The position numbers and the translations under genes were made by a program. Of a DNA stretch of 10,852 nucleotides, positions 5,638 through 10,852 are shown in pieces. The stretch is from DASRHY01 sp046765875 (lineage in GTDB: Bacteria > Actinomycetota > Actinomycetes > Propionibacteriales > Kribbellaceae), in assembly GCA_046765875.1 (NCBI GenBank), contig JBKPSJ010000356.1, positions 1 through 10,852 of the forward strand, given 5' to 3'. The notes beneath the pieces are model-generated. The model made no database searches and was not told where the DNA came from. It was given only the letters and a program-made list of their open reading frames with translations. Position 1 is the stretch's first letter. Each line of letters begins with the position of its first letter.

Positions 5638-6879
5638 CTACCCTCTGCCGGCCCGGGCCCGGGTGGTGGCGATGATCGTGCCGTGCAGCACGAGCGTGGA
5701 CACGAAGAGCTGGGCGCCCACCACGGCGGCGGCGAGGCCGGTGACCGCCAGGTGGTTCTGGATGGTGTCGGCCCGATCGAGGGCCAGGTCGTTGGCGGTG
5801 TAGGTCACCACCAGCGGGATGGCCAGGATCACCCCCACCACGAACAGGCCGAAGGCGATCAGCACCGTGCGCGTGTAGGGGAACACCCGTTGCCAGCGCA
5901 GGGCGTTGCGGCCCGTGTAGTCGAACAGGATCTGCGCGATGCAGCCCAGCAGGAACGCCTGGAAGCCCACGGCCAGGGCGGTCACCCCCAGGAACTGCCA
6001 GTGCAGCGACAGGCCGAGGGGCCCGAGGTCGATGTCCGTGAAGCTGAGCGGCAGCGTGAGCAGCAGGCCGAATATCGCGAGGACGGCACCGGGCTTGAGC
6101 AGGAAGAAGTCGGAGCCGTACACGAACATGGCCCGCAGGTTGATCCAGGCCGCCTGGAACGGGGAGAACCAGCCGGAGCGCTTGTGATGGCTGAGGCGGC
6201 CCTCGCGGTCCTTGAGGAAGCGGACCGGCACCTCGGCGGTGCGCAGGCCCATGTGCACCGACTTGAGCACCATCTCCGAGGCGTACTCCCAGGACTGGGA
6301 GGAGATGTCCATGCGCTCCAGCGCGTCGCGGGTGATGCCCCGCATGCCGCAGTGGATGTCCGAGAACTTGGAGCCGTACACCCGGTTGAGGATCCAGGTG
6401 GTGAAGGGCGTGCCGAAGTGCTGGTGCAGGCCCGGCATGGAGCCGGGCTCGATCGAGCCCTTCCAGCGCGAGCCCATCACGAACTCGTAGCCGTCCCGGA
6501 ACCGCTCGACGAACTCGCGCAGCTGGCGGAAGTCGTAGGTGCAGTCGGCGTCGCCCATCACGACGTAGCGGCCCCGGATGTAGGGCAGGGCGTCGATGTA
6601 GGCCCGGCCCAGGCCCCGTTTCGGCGTGCGCAGCACCCGGGCACCGCCGGCGAGCGCCAGCTCGCTGGTGGCGTCGGTGGAGCTGTCCACGATGAGGATC
6701 TCGCCCTTGACCCCGGCGTCGGCCAGGCCCTGATAGCACCAGGCCACGAAGTCCTCGATGGTCAGCTCCTCGTTGAGCGCCGGGATGACGATCGACAGCT
6801 CCGGGTCGGGCTCGTCCCGGTCGGGTACGAGCAGCTGCACCTCGCGGTCCACTGACCTCACGAGGTCGACTTCGGTCAT
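5638..6879 (-). CDS. Membrane-anchored family 2 glycosyltransferase
   Basis: A 413-residue GT2 (GT-A fold) enzyme with a C-terminal membrane region. LSIVIPALNEELTIEDFV (28-45) is the nucleotide-binding start, ILIVDSSTDAT (61-71) follows, and the metal-binding motif is VMGDADCTYDF (107-117, Asp110 and Asp112). SRWKGSIEPGSMP and QHFGTPFTTWILNRVYG (153-169) match the polyprenyl-phosphate glycosyltransferase (DPM1/GtrB-like) group. Four hydrophobic helices follow, at about 263-280, 297-319, 338-360 and 380-404. This architecture usually transfers a sugar from a nucleotide donor to a polyprenyl phosphate on the cytoplasmic face of the membrane. It is the only complete recognisable glycosyltransferase in the window, so other transferases must lie elsewhere. 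The ATG (6877-6879) overlaps the nucleotidyltransferase stop as ATGA. The sugar donor is unknown; GDP-heptose is a testable possibility. Confidence 0.88.
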   Translation of the reverse strand: MTEVDLVRSVDREVQLLVPDRDEPDPELSIVIPALNEELTIEDFVAWCYQGLADAGVKGEILIVDSSTDATSELALAGGARVLRTPKRGLGRAYIDALPYIRGRYVVMGDADCTYDFRQLREFVERFRDGYEFVMGSRWKGSIEPGSMPGLHQHFGTPFTTWILNRVYGSKFSDIHCGMRGITRDALERMDISSQSWEYASEMVLKSVHMGLRTAEVPVRFLKDREGRLSHHKRSGWFSPFQAAWINLRAMFVYGSDFFLLKPGAVLAIFGLLLTLPLSFTDIDLGPLGLSLHWQFLGVTALAVGFQAFLLGCIAQILFDYTGRNALRWQRVFPYTRTVLIAFGLFVVGVILAIPLVVTYTANDLALDRADTIQNHLAVTGLAAAVVGAQLFVSTLVLHGTIIATTRARAGRG

Positions 6880-7598
6880 GTTCGAGTGGCTCCGTCGCGT
6901 CGTTCGAGCAACTCCTCCAAGTCCGCGATGCCGGCCGCCGAGCCCACTTCGTAGAACCGGTCGTGCACCTCGAACCCCGCCAGCTCGCCATGATCGCCCA
7001 GCCCGGTGAAGAAGTCAGCCAGGTCGCTGACCTCGCCGCCCGGTAATCGATCCATCACGAGCTGTCTGGGGAGGACCGAAAGACCATAGTCGATGTAGTG
7101 CATGCCACGGTTCGCGCCCGCGCCCTTCTGGTAGCTGAGCATCCCGTCGGCTCCGAAGGCGGCGTTGCTGGTATCCCAACGATCACGGTTGTCGAGCACG
7201 GTCATGAGCGCCGGTGCACCGCACGTAGGGTAAGCCGCCCACACCTCCTGGTAGCGAATCGGCAGGTACGAGTCCCCGTAGAGCACCGCGAAGACCTCGT
7301 CCGCCAGCCCGGAGGCGGCCACCAGCCGCACCGCGCCCCCCGTGCCGCGCCGCTCGTCCCCTTCGTCGACGTAGCGGATCCGCACCCCGAAGCGGGACCC
7401 GTCGCCCAGCGCGTCGCGGATCATGCCGCCGAGGTAGGCGATGGAGAAGACGATGTCGTCGACCCCGTTGGCCGCCAGCAGCTCCACCTGATGCTCGGCG
7501 AAGGGCCGCCCGACCACCGGGATCAGGGCCTTGGGAAGCGTGGTGGTGAGCGGCCGCATCCGGGTGCCCAGGCCCCCGGCCAGCACGACCACCTGCAC
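6876..7598 (-). CDS. hddC: Sugar-1-phosphate nucleotidyltransferase, HddC-like (D-glycero-alpha-D-manno-heptose 1-phosphate guanylyltransferase)
   Basis: A 240-residue nucleotidyltransferase with VVLAGGLGTRMRPLT (4-18), LPKALIPVVGRP (21-32), RGTGGAVRL (84-92) and the metal-site VLYGDSYL (105-112), ending with FYEVGSAAGI (215-224). Length and motifs match the HddC/RmlA-like short group. HddC transfers GMP to heptose 1-phosphate and usually sits with HddA, GmhA and GmhB, as here. Base specificity (GTP, CTP, ATP or dTTP) cannot be decided from these motifs; the HddC name rests on the neighbours. The start is GTG 7596-7598, giving the usual MQVVVLAGG N-terminus, 12 bases after the kinase stop. 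A second GTG two codons in would also keep the motif. The middle of the gene (about 7020-7260) is slightly less G+C-rich than the flanks. Confidence 0.82.
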   Translation of the reverse strand: MQVVVLAGGLGTRMRPLTTTLPKALIPVVGRPFAEHQVELLAANGVDDIVFSIAYLGGMIRDALGDGSRFGVRIRYVDEGDERRGTGGAVRLVAASGLADEVFAVLYGDSYLPIRYQEVWAAYPTCGAPALMTVLDNRDRWDTSNAAFGADGMLSYQKGAGANRGMHYIDYGLSVLPRQLVMDRLPGGEVSDLADFFTGLGDHGELAGFEVHDRFYEVGSAAGIADLEELLERRDGATRT

Positions 7599-7610
7599 CG
7601 CCCTCGACCC

Positions 7611-8591
7611 CTAGTCGCGCACGGTGACGGTGCTGCCGTCGTGGTCGAAGCTGAAGCGCACCTCGGTCAGCTGCGCGCCGGCCATAGCCTCCCGCAAGCG
7701 GTCGGCGTCCTTGGCGTAGAACATCAGGAAGCCGCCGGCCCCCGCCCCCACCAGCTTGCCCCCCAGCGCGCCGTTGTCGATGCCGAGCTGGTACCAGTGG
7801 TCGATGTCGGAGTTGGACATGTGCGGCGACCGGTCGCGCTTGGCCAGCCAGTGCTCGTGCATCAGGCCGCCGTAGGCCGCCATGTCCCCGGCCTCCAGCG
7901 CCTCGCCGATGCGGCGCCCGATGGTCTCGGTCTCAGCCAGGCGGGCCAGCATGGCCTCGTCGCCCTCGTTCGAGCGCTTGTTCTGGTCGGCCAGCACCTC
8001 GCCGGCCCGGCGGGAGTAGCCGGTGAAGAACAGCAGCAGCCGCTCCTCCAGGTCACGCAGCGTCGAGGTCGACACGCCGAGGGCCGATGCGGTCACGGCC
8101 CCCTCCGTGCTCACCTCGAACCGGGTGAGTCCGCCGTAGGCCGCGATGTACTGGTCCTGCTTGCCCACCGGCTCGCCGAGGATGTCGATCTCGATGTGGC
8201 ACGCCTCCTCCGCCAGGGCGCCGGCGTTGACATGGTGCCGCTGGTAAGCGTGCAGTGCCCGCAGCAGCCCTACGGTGAAGGCGCCGGACGAGCCGAGCCC
8301 GGTGCCGGCGGGGATGTCGGCGATGCTGACGATCTCCTTGGCGCGGCCTATGGGGTGCAGCCGCAAGGCCTCGCGCACGAGCGGGTGCTCGATCTCCTCC
8401 ACCTGCTGGGCCCGCTCCATCGACGAGTACTTGATGAGGTAGTCGTCGGTGAAGGTGTCGTTGATGGCGATGTAGATGTAGCGGTTGACGGCAGCCGAGA
8501 TGAAGTGCCCTCCACGGCGCCGGTAGTACGACGGCAGGTCGGTCCCCCCGCCCCCGATCGAGATGCGCAGCGGAGTGCGCGTGATGATCAT
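7611..8591 (-). CDS. hddA: GHMP-family sugar kinase, HddA-like (D-glycero-alpha-D-manno-heptose 7-phosphate kinase)
   Basis: A 326-residue GHMP kinase. It begins MIITRTPLRISIGGGGTDLP, the typical start of the HddA/FKP-like sugar kinases. The ATP loop (motif 2) is IPAGTGLGSSGAF (93-105), the probable catalytic Asp is Asp146 in GKQDQYIAAYGG (143-154), and motif 3 is KLVGAGAGGFLMFY (279-292). HddA phosphorylates D-glycero-D-manno-heptose 7-phosphate at C1 to the alpha-1,7-bisphosphate, which commits the pathway to the GDP-heptose branch; the ADP-heptose branch uses the ribokinase-type HldE instead. The ATG (8589-8591) has a GAGGGGG ribosome site 9 bases upstream and starts 18 bases after the wzt stop. 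hddC follows 12 bases later. Relatives acting on other sugars (L-fucose, galactose) exist, but the set of four heptose-type genes favours heptose. Confidence 0.87.
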   Translation of the reverse strand: MIITRTPLRISIGGGGTDLPSYYRRRGGHFISAAVNRYIYIAINDTFTDDYLIKYSSMERAQQVEEIEHPLVREALRLHPIGRAKEIVSIADIPAGTGLGSSGAFTVGLLRALHAYQRHHVNAGALAEEACHIEIDILGEPVGKQDQYIAAYGGLTRFEVSTEGAVTASALGVSTSTLRDLEERLLLFFTGYSRRAGEVLADQNKRSNEGDEAMLARLAETETIGRRIGEALEAGDMAAYGGLMHEHWLAKRDRSPHMSNSDIDHWYQLGIDNGALGGKLVGAGAGGFLMFYAKDADRLREAMAGAQLTEVRFSFDHDGSTVTVRD

Positions 8592-8609
8592 GCGCGTCGT
8601 CCCCCTCGC

Positions 8610-9803
8610 TCAGTCGATCGACCAGACCCCGTCGAGCGATACGACGCCGCCGTAGGTCTCGTGCGGCACGCCGGGCTTCACGTCGAAGCGGACGGCGCGG
8701 TTGCGCCGGTCGTAGCTGTGGGTGACCGACTCGTTGGTGCACTCCGCCGTGATGTCGTAGGCGCCGAGCAACAGCAGCAGCCGCTCGATCCTCATGTCCA
8801 CGTGGCCGGTGCCCTCGACCTTGTCCACCCACACCTCCGCCTCGCGGGTGTTGGGCCCGGTGACCAGCACGCCCTCGGGCGTTGTCACCGAGAAGCTGAA
8901 CACCGGGTTGCGCACGGGCTCGGCCGCCTCGTAATGCAGCCGGAAGGTCACCTCGTCGCCGGTCGAGACCTGGGTGACCGGGCGGCCGCGGGCGTCGATC
9001 ACCTCGACATCGGTGATGCGGAGCTGGGTCCAGCGGGACTCGGGGTCGGCGGTCTCGGCCGCCTGGATGTGGGACTGGACCACGCCCAGGTAGGCATCGG
9101 CCACCTCGCTGGCCTGGCCCGACTCGCGCACGACGCCGTTGTCCAGCCAGACGGCCCGGTCGCACATGCTCCGCACGGTGGTCAGGGAGTGGGTCACCAC
9201 CACGATGGTCTTGCCCGCCTCCCGCAGCTCGCTGACCCGTTCCAGGCAGCGGCGCTGGAACTCCTCGTCGCCGACGGCGAGGACCTCGTCGATGAGCAGG
9301 ACGTCGGGGTCGACGTTGATGGCCACCGAGAAGCCCAGCCGGACGTACATGCCCGACGAGTAGTTCTTGACGGGCGAGTCGATGAAGCGCTCGAGCCCGG
9401 CGAAGCCCACGATGTCGTCGAACTTGCGGTCGAGCTCCCGCTTGGTCAGGCCCAGGATGGCGCCGTTGAGGTAGACGTTCTCCCGGCCCGACAGCTCGGG
9501 GTGGAAGCCGGCGCCCAGCTCCAGCAGCGCGGACACCTTGCCGTCGACCCCCACGCTGCCCTCGTCGGGACGCAGGATCTTGGCCAGGCACTTGAGCATC
9601 GTCGACTTGCCCGACCCGTTCTGGCCCACGAGGGCGAACGTGGTGCCCGGCTCGACCTCGAACGACACGTCCCGCAGGGCCCAGAAGTCCTCGTAGCGAG
9701 CCCGGCCCCGGCGCATGACCGTGGCCTTCAGGCTCTGGTTGCGCTCGTGGTAGAGGCGGAACCGCTTGGACACGCCCTTGGCGCGGACGACGGCGTCGTT
9801 CAC
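8610..9803 (-). CDS. wzt: Polysaccharide ABC exporter ATPase, Wzt type with C-terminal glycan-binding domain
   Basis: A 397-residue ABC ATPase. Walker A is GQNGSGKST (60-68), the signature is YSSGMYVRL (148-156), Walker B is VLLIDEVLAVGD (168-179) and the switch His205 is in VVVTHS. ELGAGFHPELSGRENVYLNG (95-114) is diagnostic of the TagH/Wzt/RfbB group that exports O-antigen and teichoic acid. Residues from about 255 to 395 form an extra beta-rich domain (LRITDVEVID, FSFSVTTPEGVLV, LLLLGAYDIT), the Wzt C-terminal domain. In E. coli O8/O9a Wzt this domain recognises the methyl or phosphate cap at the non-reducing end of the finished chain. The start is GTG 9801-9803, overlapping the wzm stop as GTGA. 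The frame stays open far upstream, but that part lies inside wzm. Together the two subunits form the exporter. Confidence 0.93.
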   Translation of the reverse strand: MNDAVVRAKGVSKRFRLYHERNQSLKATVMRRGRARYEDFWALRDVSFEVEPGTTFALVGQNGSGKSTMLKCLAKILRPDEGSVGVDGKVSALLELGAGFHPELSGRENVYLNGAILGLTKRELDRKFDDIVGFAGLERFIDSPVKNYSSGMYVRLGFSVAINVDPDVLLIDEVLAVGDEEFQRRCLERVSELREAGKTIVVVTHSLTTVRSMCDRAVWLDNGVVRESGQASEVADAYLGVVQSHIQAAETADPESRWTQLRITDVEVIDARGRPVTQVSTGDEVTFRLHYEAAEPVRNPVFSFSVTTPEGVLVTGPNTREAEVWVDKVEGTGHVDMRIERLLLLLGAYDITAECTNESVTHSYDRRNRAVRFDVKPGVPHETYGGVVSLDGVWSID

Positions 9804-10621
9804 AGCTCCTCCGCGACCCGGGCTTCCAGGCGGCCGAAGACCGCCATGCCCGCCACCAGCACCGCGACCGAGACGATGATCAGGTAGAGGAGATGGTCCA
9901 GGGGCGGGAACCGCAGGTCGTACAGCACGTCCCGGAAGGCCTCCACGAACCGGACGAGGGGGTTGAGGTTGTACAGCGTGATCTTCCAGCCGGTGGTGCC
10001 GAGCTCCTTCTGGACCAGGCTCATCGGGTACACGATGGGAGCCGTGTAGAACCAGACCTGCAGCGCCAGCCCCAGCAGGTGCTGGAGGTCGCGGAAGTAC
10101 ACGGCCGCCCCCGCCAGCATGAGGCCCAGCCCGAGCACGAACATCACCTCGAGGGCCACCAGGAACAGCACCACCGGCACCCACGGCAGCACGACGTTGC
10201 CGAAGAACAGCAGCACGAACGACAGCACGCCCAGCTCGATGAGGAACGAGACGACCCACGAGGCGGTGACCGCCGCCACCAGGATCTCTCGCGGGAACCA
10301 CACCTTCTTCACGAGGTTGGCGTTGCCGATCAGCGAGTTCATGCCGCCGTTGAGCCCGTTGGCGATGAACGTGTAGGGCAGCAACCCGCACATCAGGAAC
10401 ATCGCGAAGTTGTCCAGGCCCGACGGTTCGCCGGGGTCGGCTTGGACGCCGAAGATCATCCCGAAGACGAACCAGTAGATCACGAGGCTCGTCAGCGGGT
10501 TGAGCAGCGACCAGGTCCAGCCGAGGACGGACCGCTTGTACTTGGAGCGCAGCTCGCGGAGGGTGAGGTTGACGAACAGCTCCCGGCGCGACGCGATCTC
10601 CGCGAGCTTGGTCATGGGCAT
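9800..10621 (-). CDS. wzm: Polysaccharide ABC exporter permease, Wzm type
   Basis: A 273-residue ABC-2 permease. The N-terminus LFVNLTLRELRSKYKRSVLGWTWSLLNP (15-42) is the conserved amphipathic start of Wzm/TagG/RfbA permeases. Membrane helices follow at about 43-60, 71-92, 113-139, 147-171 and 243-263, with another hydrophobic stretch at 180-203 (LGLALQVWFYTAPIVYPMS). The conserved NANLVKKVWFPREIL (100-114) and YNLNPLVRFVEAFRDVLY (217-234) are both present. It carries a lipid-linked glycan across the membrane with Wzt. Two starts are possible, ATG 10619-10621 (MPMTKL...) and ATG 10613-10615 (MTKL...); neither has a strong ribosome site, and I kept the longer. This is the first gene of the operon after a 138-base spacer, so the main promoter is expected just upstream. 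Confidence 0.92.
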   Translation of the reverse strand: MPMTKLAEIASRRELFVNLTLRELRSKYKRSVLGWTWSLLNPLTSLVIYWFVFGMIFGVQADPGEPSGLDNFAMFLMCGLLPYTFIANGLNGGMNSLIGNANLVKKVWFPREILVAAVTASWVVSFLIELGVLSFVLLFFGNVVLPWVPVVLFLVALEVMFVLGLGLMLAGAAVYFRDLQHLLGLALQVWFYTAPIVYPMSLVQKELGTTGWKITLYNLNPLVRFVEAFRDVLYDLRFPPLDHLLYLIIVSVAVLVAGMAVFGRLEARVAEEL

Positions 10622-10624
10622 GGA

Positions 10625-10648
10625 GGCATCACTCGGGGCATCGTTCGG
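10625..10648 (-). repeat. Tandem 12-base repeat in the wzm leader
   Basis: GGCATCACTCGG (10625-10636) is followed directly by GGCATCGTTCGG (10637-10648), identical at 10 of 12 positions, ending 4 bases before the wzm start codon. It takes the place where a ribosome site would be expected. It could be a protein- or RNA-binding site, or a chance duplication. The stretch is in frame with wzm without a stop, but contains no start codon. Confidence 0.5.
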
Positions 10649-10668
10649 GCGGAAGGACCAAGGTTAGG
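10637..10668 (-). promoter_or_regulatory. Possible promoter -10 region and leader of the operon
   Basis: On the minus strand TAACCT (10661-10666) fits the TANNNT -10 consensus, 40 bases before the wzm ATG. No convincing -35 box lies 16-19 bases upstream, which is common in actinobacteria. This is the only spacer before the operon, so a promoter here is expected, but its exact position is a guess. Confidence 0.3.
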
Positions 10669-10680
10669 AGGCCGTCGGGC

Positions 10681-10694
10681 TGCCTGGCCAGGCA
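10681..10694. promoter_or_regulatory. Perfect 14-base palindrome upstream of wzm (possible operator)
   Basis: TGCCTGGCCAGGCA reads the same on both strands. It lies 15-28 bases upstream of the candidate -10 box, around the -35 region, a usual place for a repressor or activator site. No regulator gene is in view. Confidence 0.35.
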
Positions 10695-10701
10695 ACCACA
10701 T

Positions 10702-10750
10702 CGGGTGCTGCCGGGGGGTGACCCCGGGTGCTGTCGTCGCGCCCGCGGGC
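10702..10750 (-). terminator. Palindromic G+C-rich region after the upstream gene, possible U-less terminator
   Basis: Within 10 bases of the upstream gene's stop is the 10-base palindrome GCCCGCGGGC (10741-10750). It is followed by CCGGGG/CCCCGG (10711-10716 and 10722-10727), a 6-base-pair hairpin with a 5-base loop, flanked by two copies of CGGGTGCTG (10702-10710 and 10725-10733). There is no U-tract. Such structures may terminate transcription of the upstream gene, or they may be binding sites. Confidence 0.35.
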
Positions 10751-10759
10751 AACGGCTCG

Positions 10760-10852
10760 TCAGGCCCGGCGGGAGCGCGGCCAGGCGCCCACCCGCATCT
10801 TGAGGACCATCGAGAGCATCTCCAGGCCGAGGGGGACGGTCTTGCTCAGTTC
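10760..10852 (-). CDS. C-terminal 30 codons of an unidentified gene (runs off the right edge)
   Basis: Reading leftward from the window edge, one frame gives ELSKTVPLGLEMLSMVLKM and then RVGAWPRSRRA, ending at TGA 10760-10762. Every sense codon ends in G or C, as in the real genes here, which is the main reason to call it coding. The tail is amphipathic and basic at the end. Too little is visible to name a family. It lies in the same orientation 138 bases upstream of wzm, so it may belong to the same surface-glycan locus, but the palindromes between them suggest a separate transcript. Confidence 0.6.
   Translation of the reverse strand, partial: ELSKTVPLGLEMLSMVLKMRVGAWPRSRRA

Noticed and set aside
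6445..6460. Perfect 16-base palindrome GGGCTCGATCGAGCCC.
   Set aside because: It lies inside the glycosyltransferase coding region and spells a normal Gly-Ser-Ile-Glu-Pro stretch. One such palindrome in a G+C-rich 10.8 kb window is not surprising.
7020..7260. Slight drop in G+C inside hddC, possibly a transferred segment.
   Set aside because: My rough count gives 62-65% G+C; the drop is small, and reading frame and motifs are intact, so it is weak evidence of recombination.
7098..9887. Very long plus-strand open frame (about 929 codons).
   Set aside because: It lies opposite hddC, hddA and wzt, which have complete catalytic motifs. Its translation is rich in His, Val, Gly and Ala with no recognisable motif, as expected of the antisense of G+C-rich genes.
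1..10852. CRISPR arrays, tRNA or rRNA genes, transposases, toxin-antitoxin or phage-defence genes.
   Set aside because: I found no repeat-spacer pattern, RNA gene or mobile-element motif. Nearly all sequence is explained by glycan biosynthesis and export genes.

Overview
The window is a single block of minus-strand genes from a G+C-rich bacterium (third codon positions are almost all G or C; GTG starts are common). It is a surface-polysaccharide locus. High G+C, AGGA/GAGG ribosome sites and the absence of lipid A or Kdo genes suggest an actinobacterium (Actinomycetota, perhaps an uncultured lineage), but a G+C-rich Gram-negative is not excluded. There are no RNA genes, insertion sequences, CRISPR arrays or tRNAs, and no gene-free stretch longer than about 140 bases.

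In transcription order (right to left): the last 30 codons of an unidentified gene (10760-10852); a 138-base spacer with palindromes, a tandem repeat in the leader and a possible -10 box; the two subunits of an O-antigen/teichoic-acid-type ABC exporter, wzm (9800-10621) and wzt (8610-9803, with a C-terminal glycan-recognition domain); a heptose-phosphate kinase of HddA type (7611-8591); a nucleotidyltransferase of HddC type (6876-7598); a membrane-anchored GT2 glycosyltransferase (5638-6879); a TylF-type methyltransferase (4871-5629); a class I methyltransferase (4225-4893); a GmhA-like sugar-phosphate isomerase (3608-4228); a possible 31-residue small ORF containing two back-to-back hairpins (3516-3611); an NAD-dependent sugar epimerase/dehydratase (2548-3519); a GmhB-like HAD phosphatase (1973-2545); a short transaldolase (1260-1976); a third methyltransferase (484-1263); and the start of an unidentified membrane protein (1-445).

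The genes read as one pathway. The transaldolase could make or balance sedoheptulose 7-phosphate; GmhA-like, HddA-like, GmhB-like and HddC-like enzymes would turn it into a nucleotide-activated D-glycero-alpha-D-manno-heptose (classically GDP-heptose). The epimerase may modify this or another nucleotide sugar, the GT2 would use an activated sugar, the methyltransferases would decorate the glycan, and Wzm/Wzt would export it. Most junctions are 4-base ATGA or GTGA overlaps or gaps of under 20 bases, so this is probably one translationally coupled operon running left from about 10660.

The most unusual spot is the only sizeable apparent gap inside the operon, between the gmhA-like gene and the epimerase. 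A 31-codon frame fills it exactly, with 4-base overlaps at both ends. The same stretch folds into two adjacent hairpins, and the second buries the epimerase Shine-Dalgarno sequence and start codon. This looks like a translation-controlled switch inside the operon.
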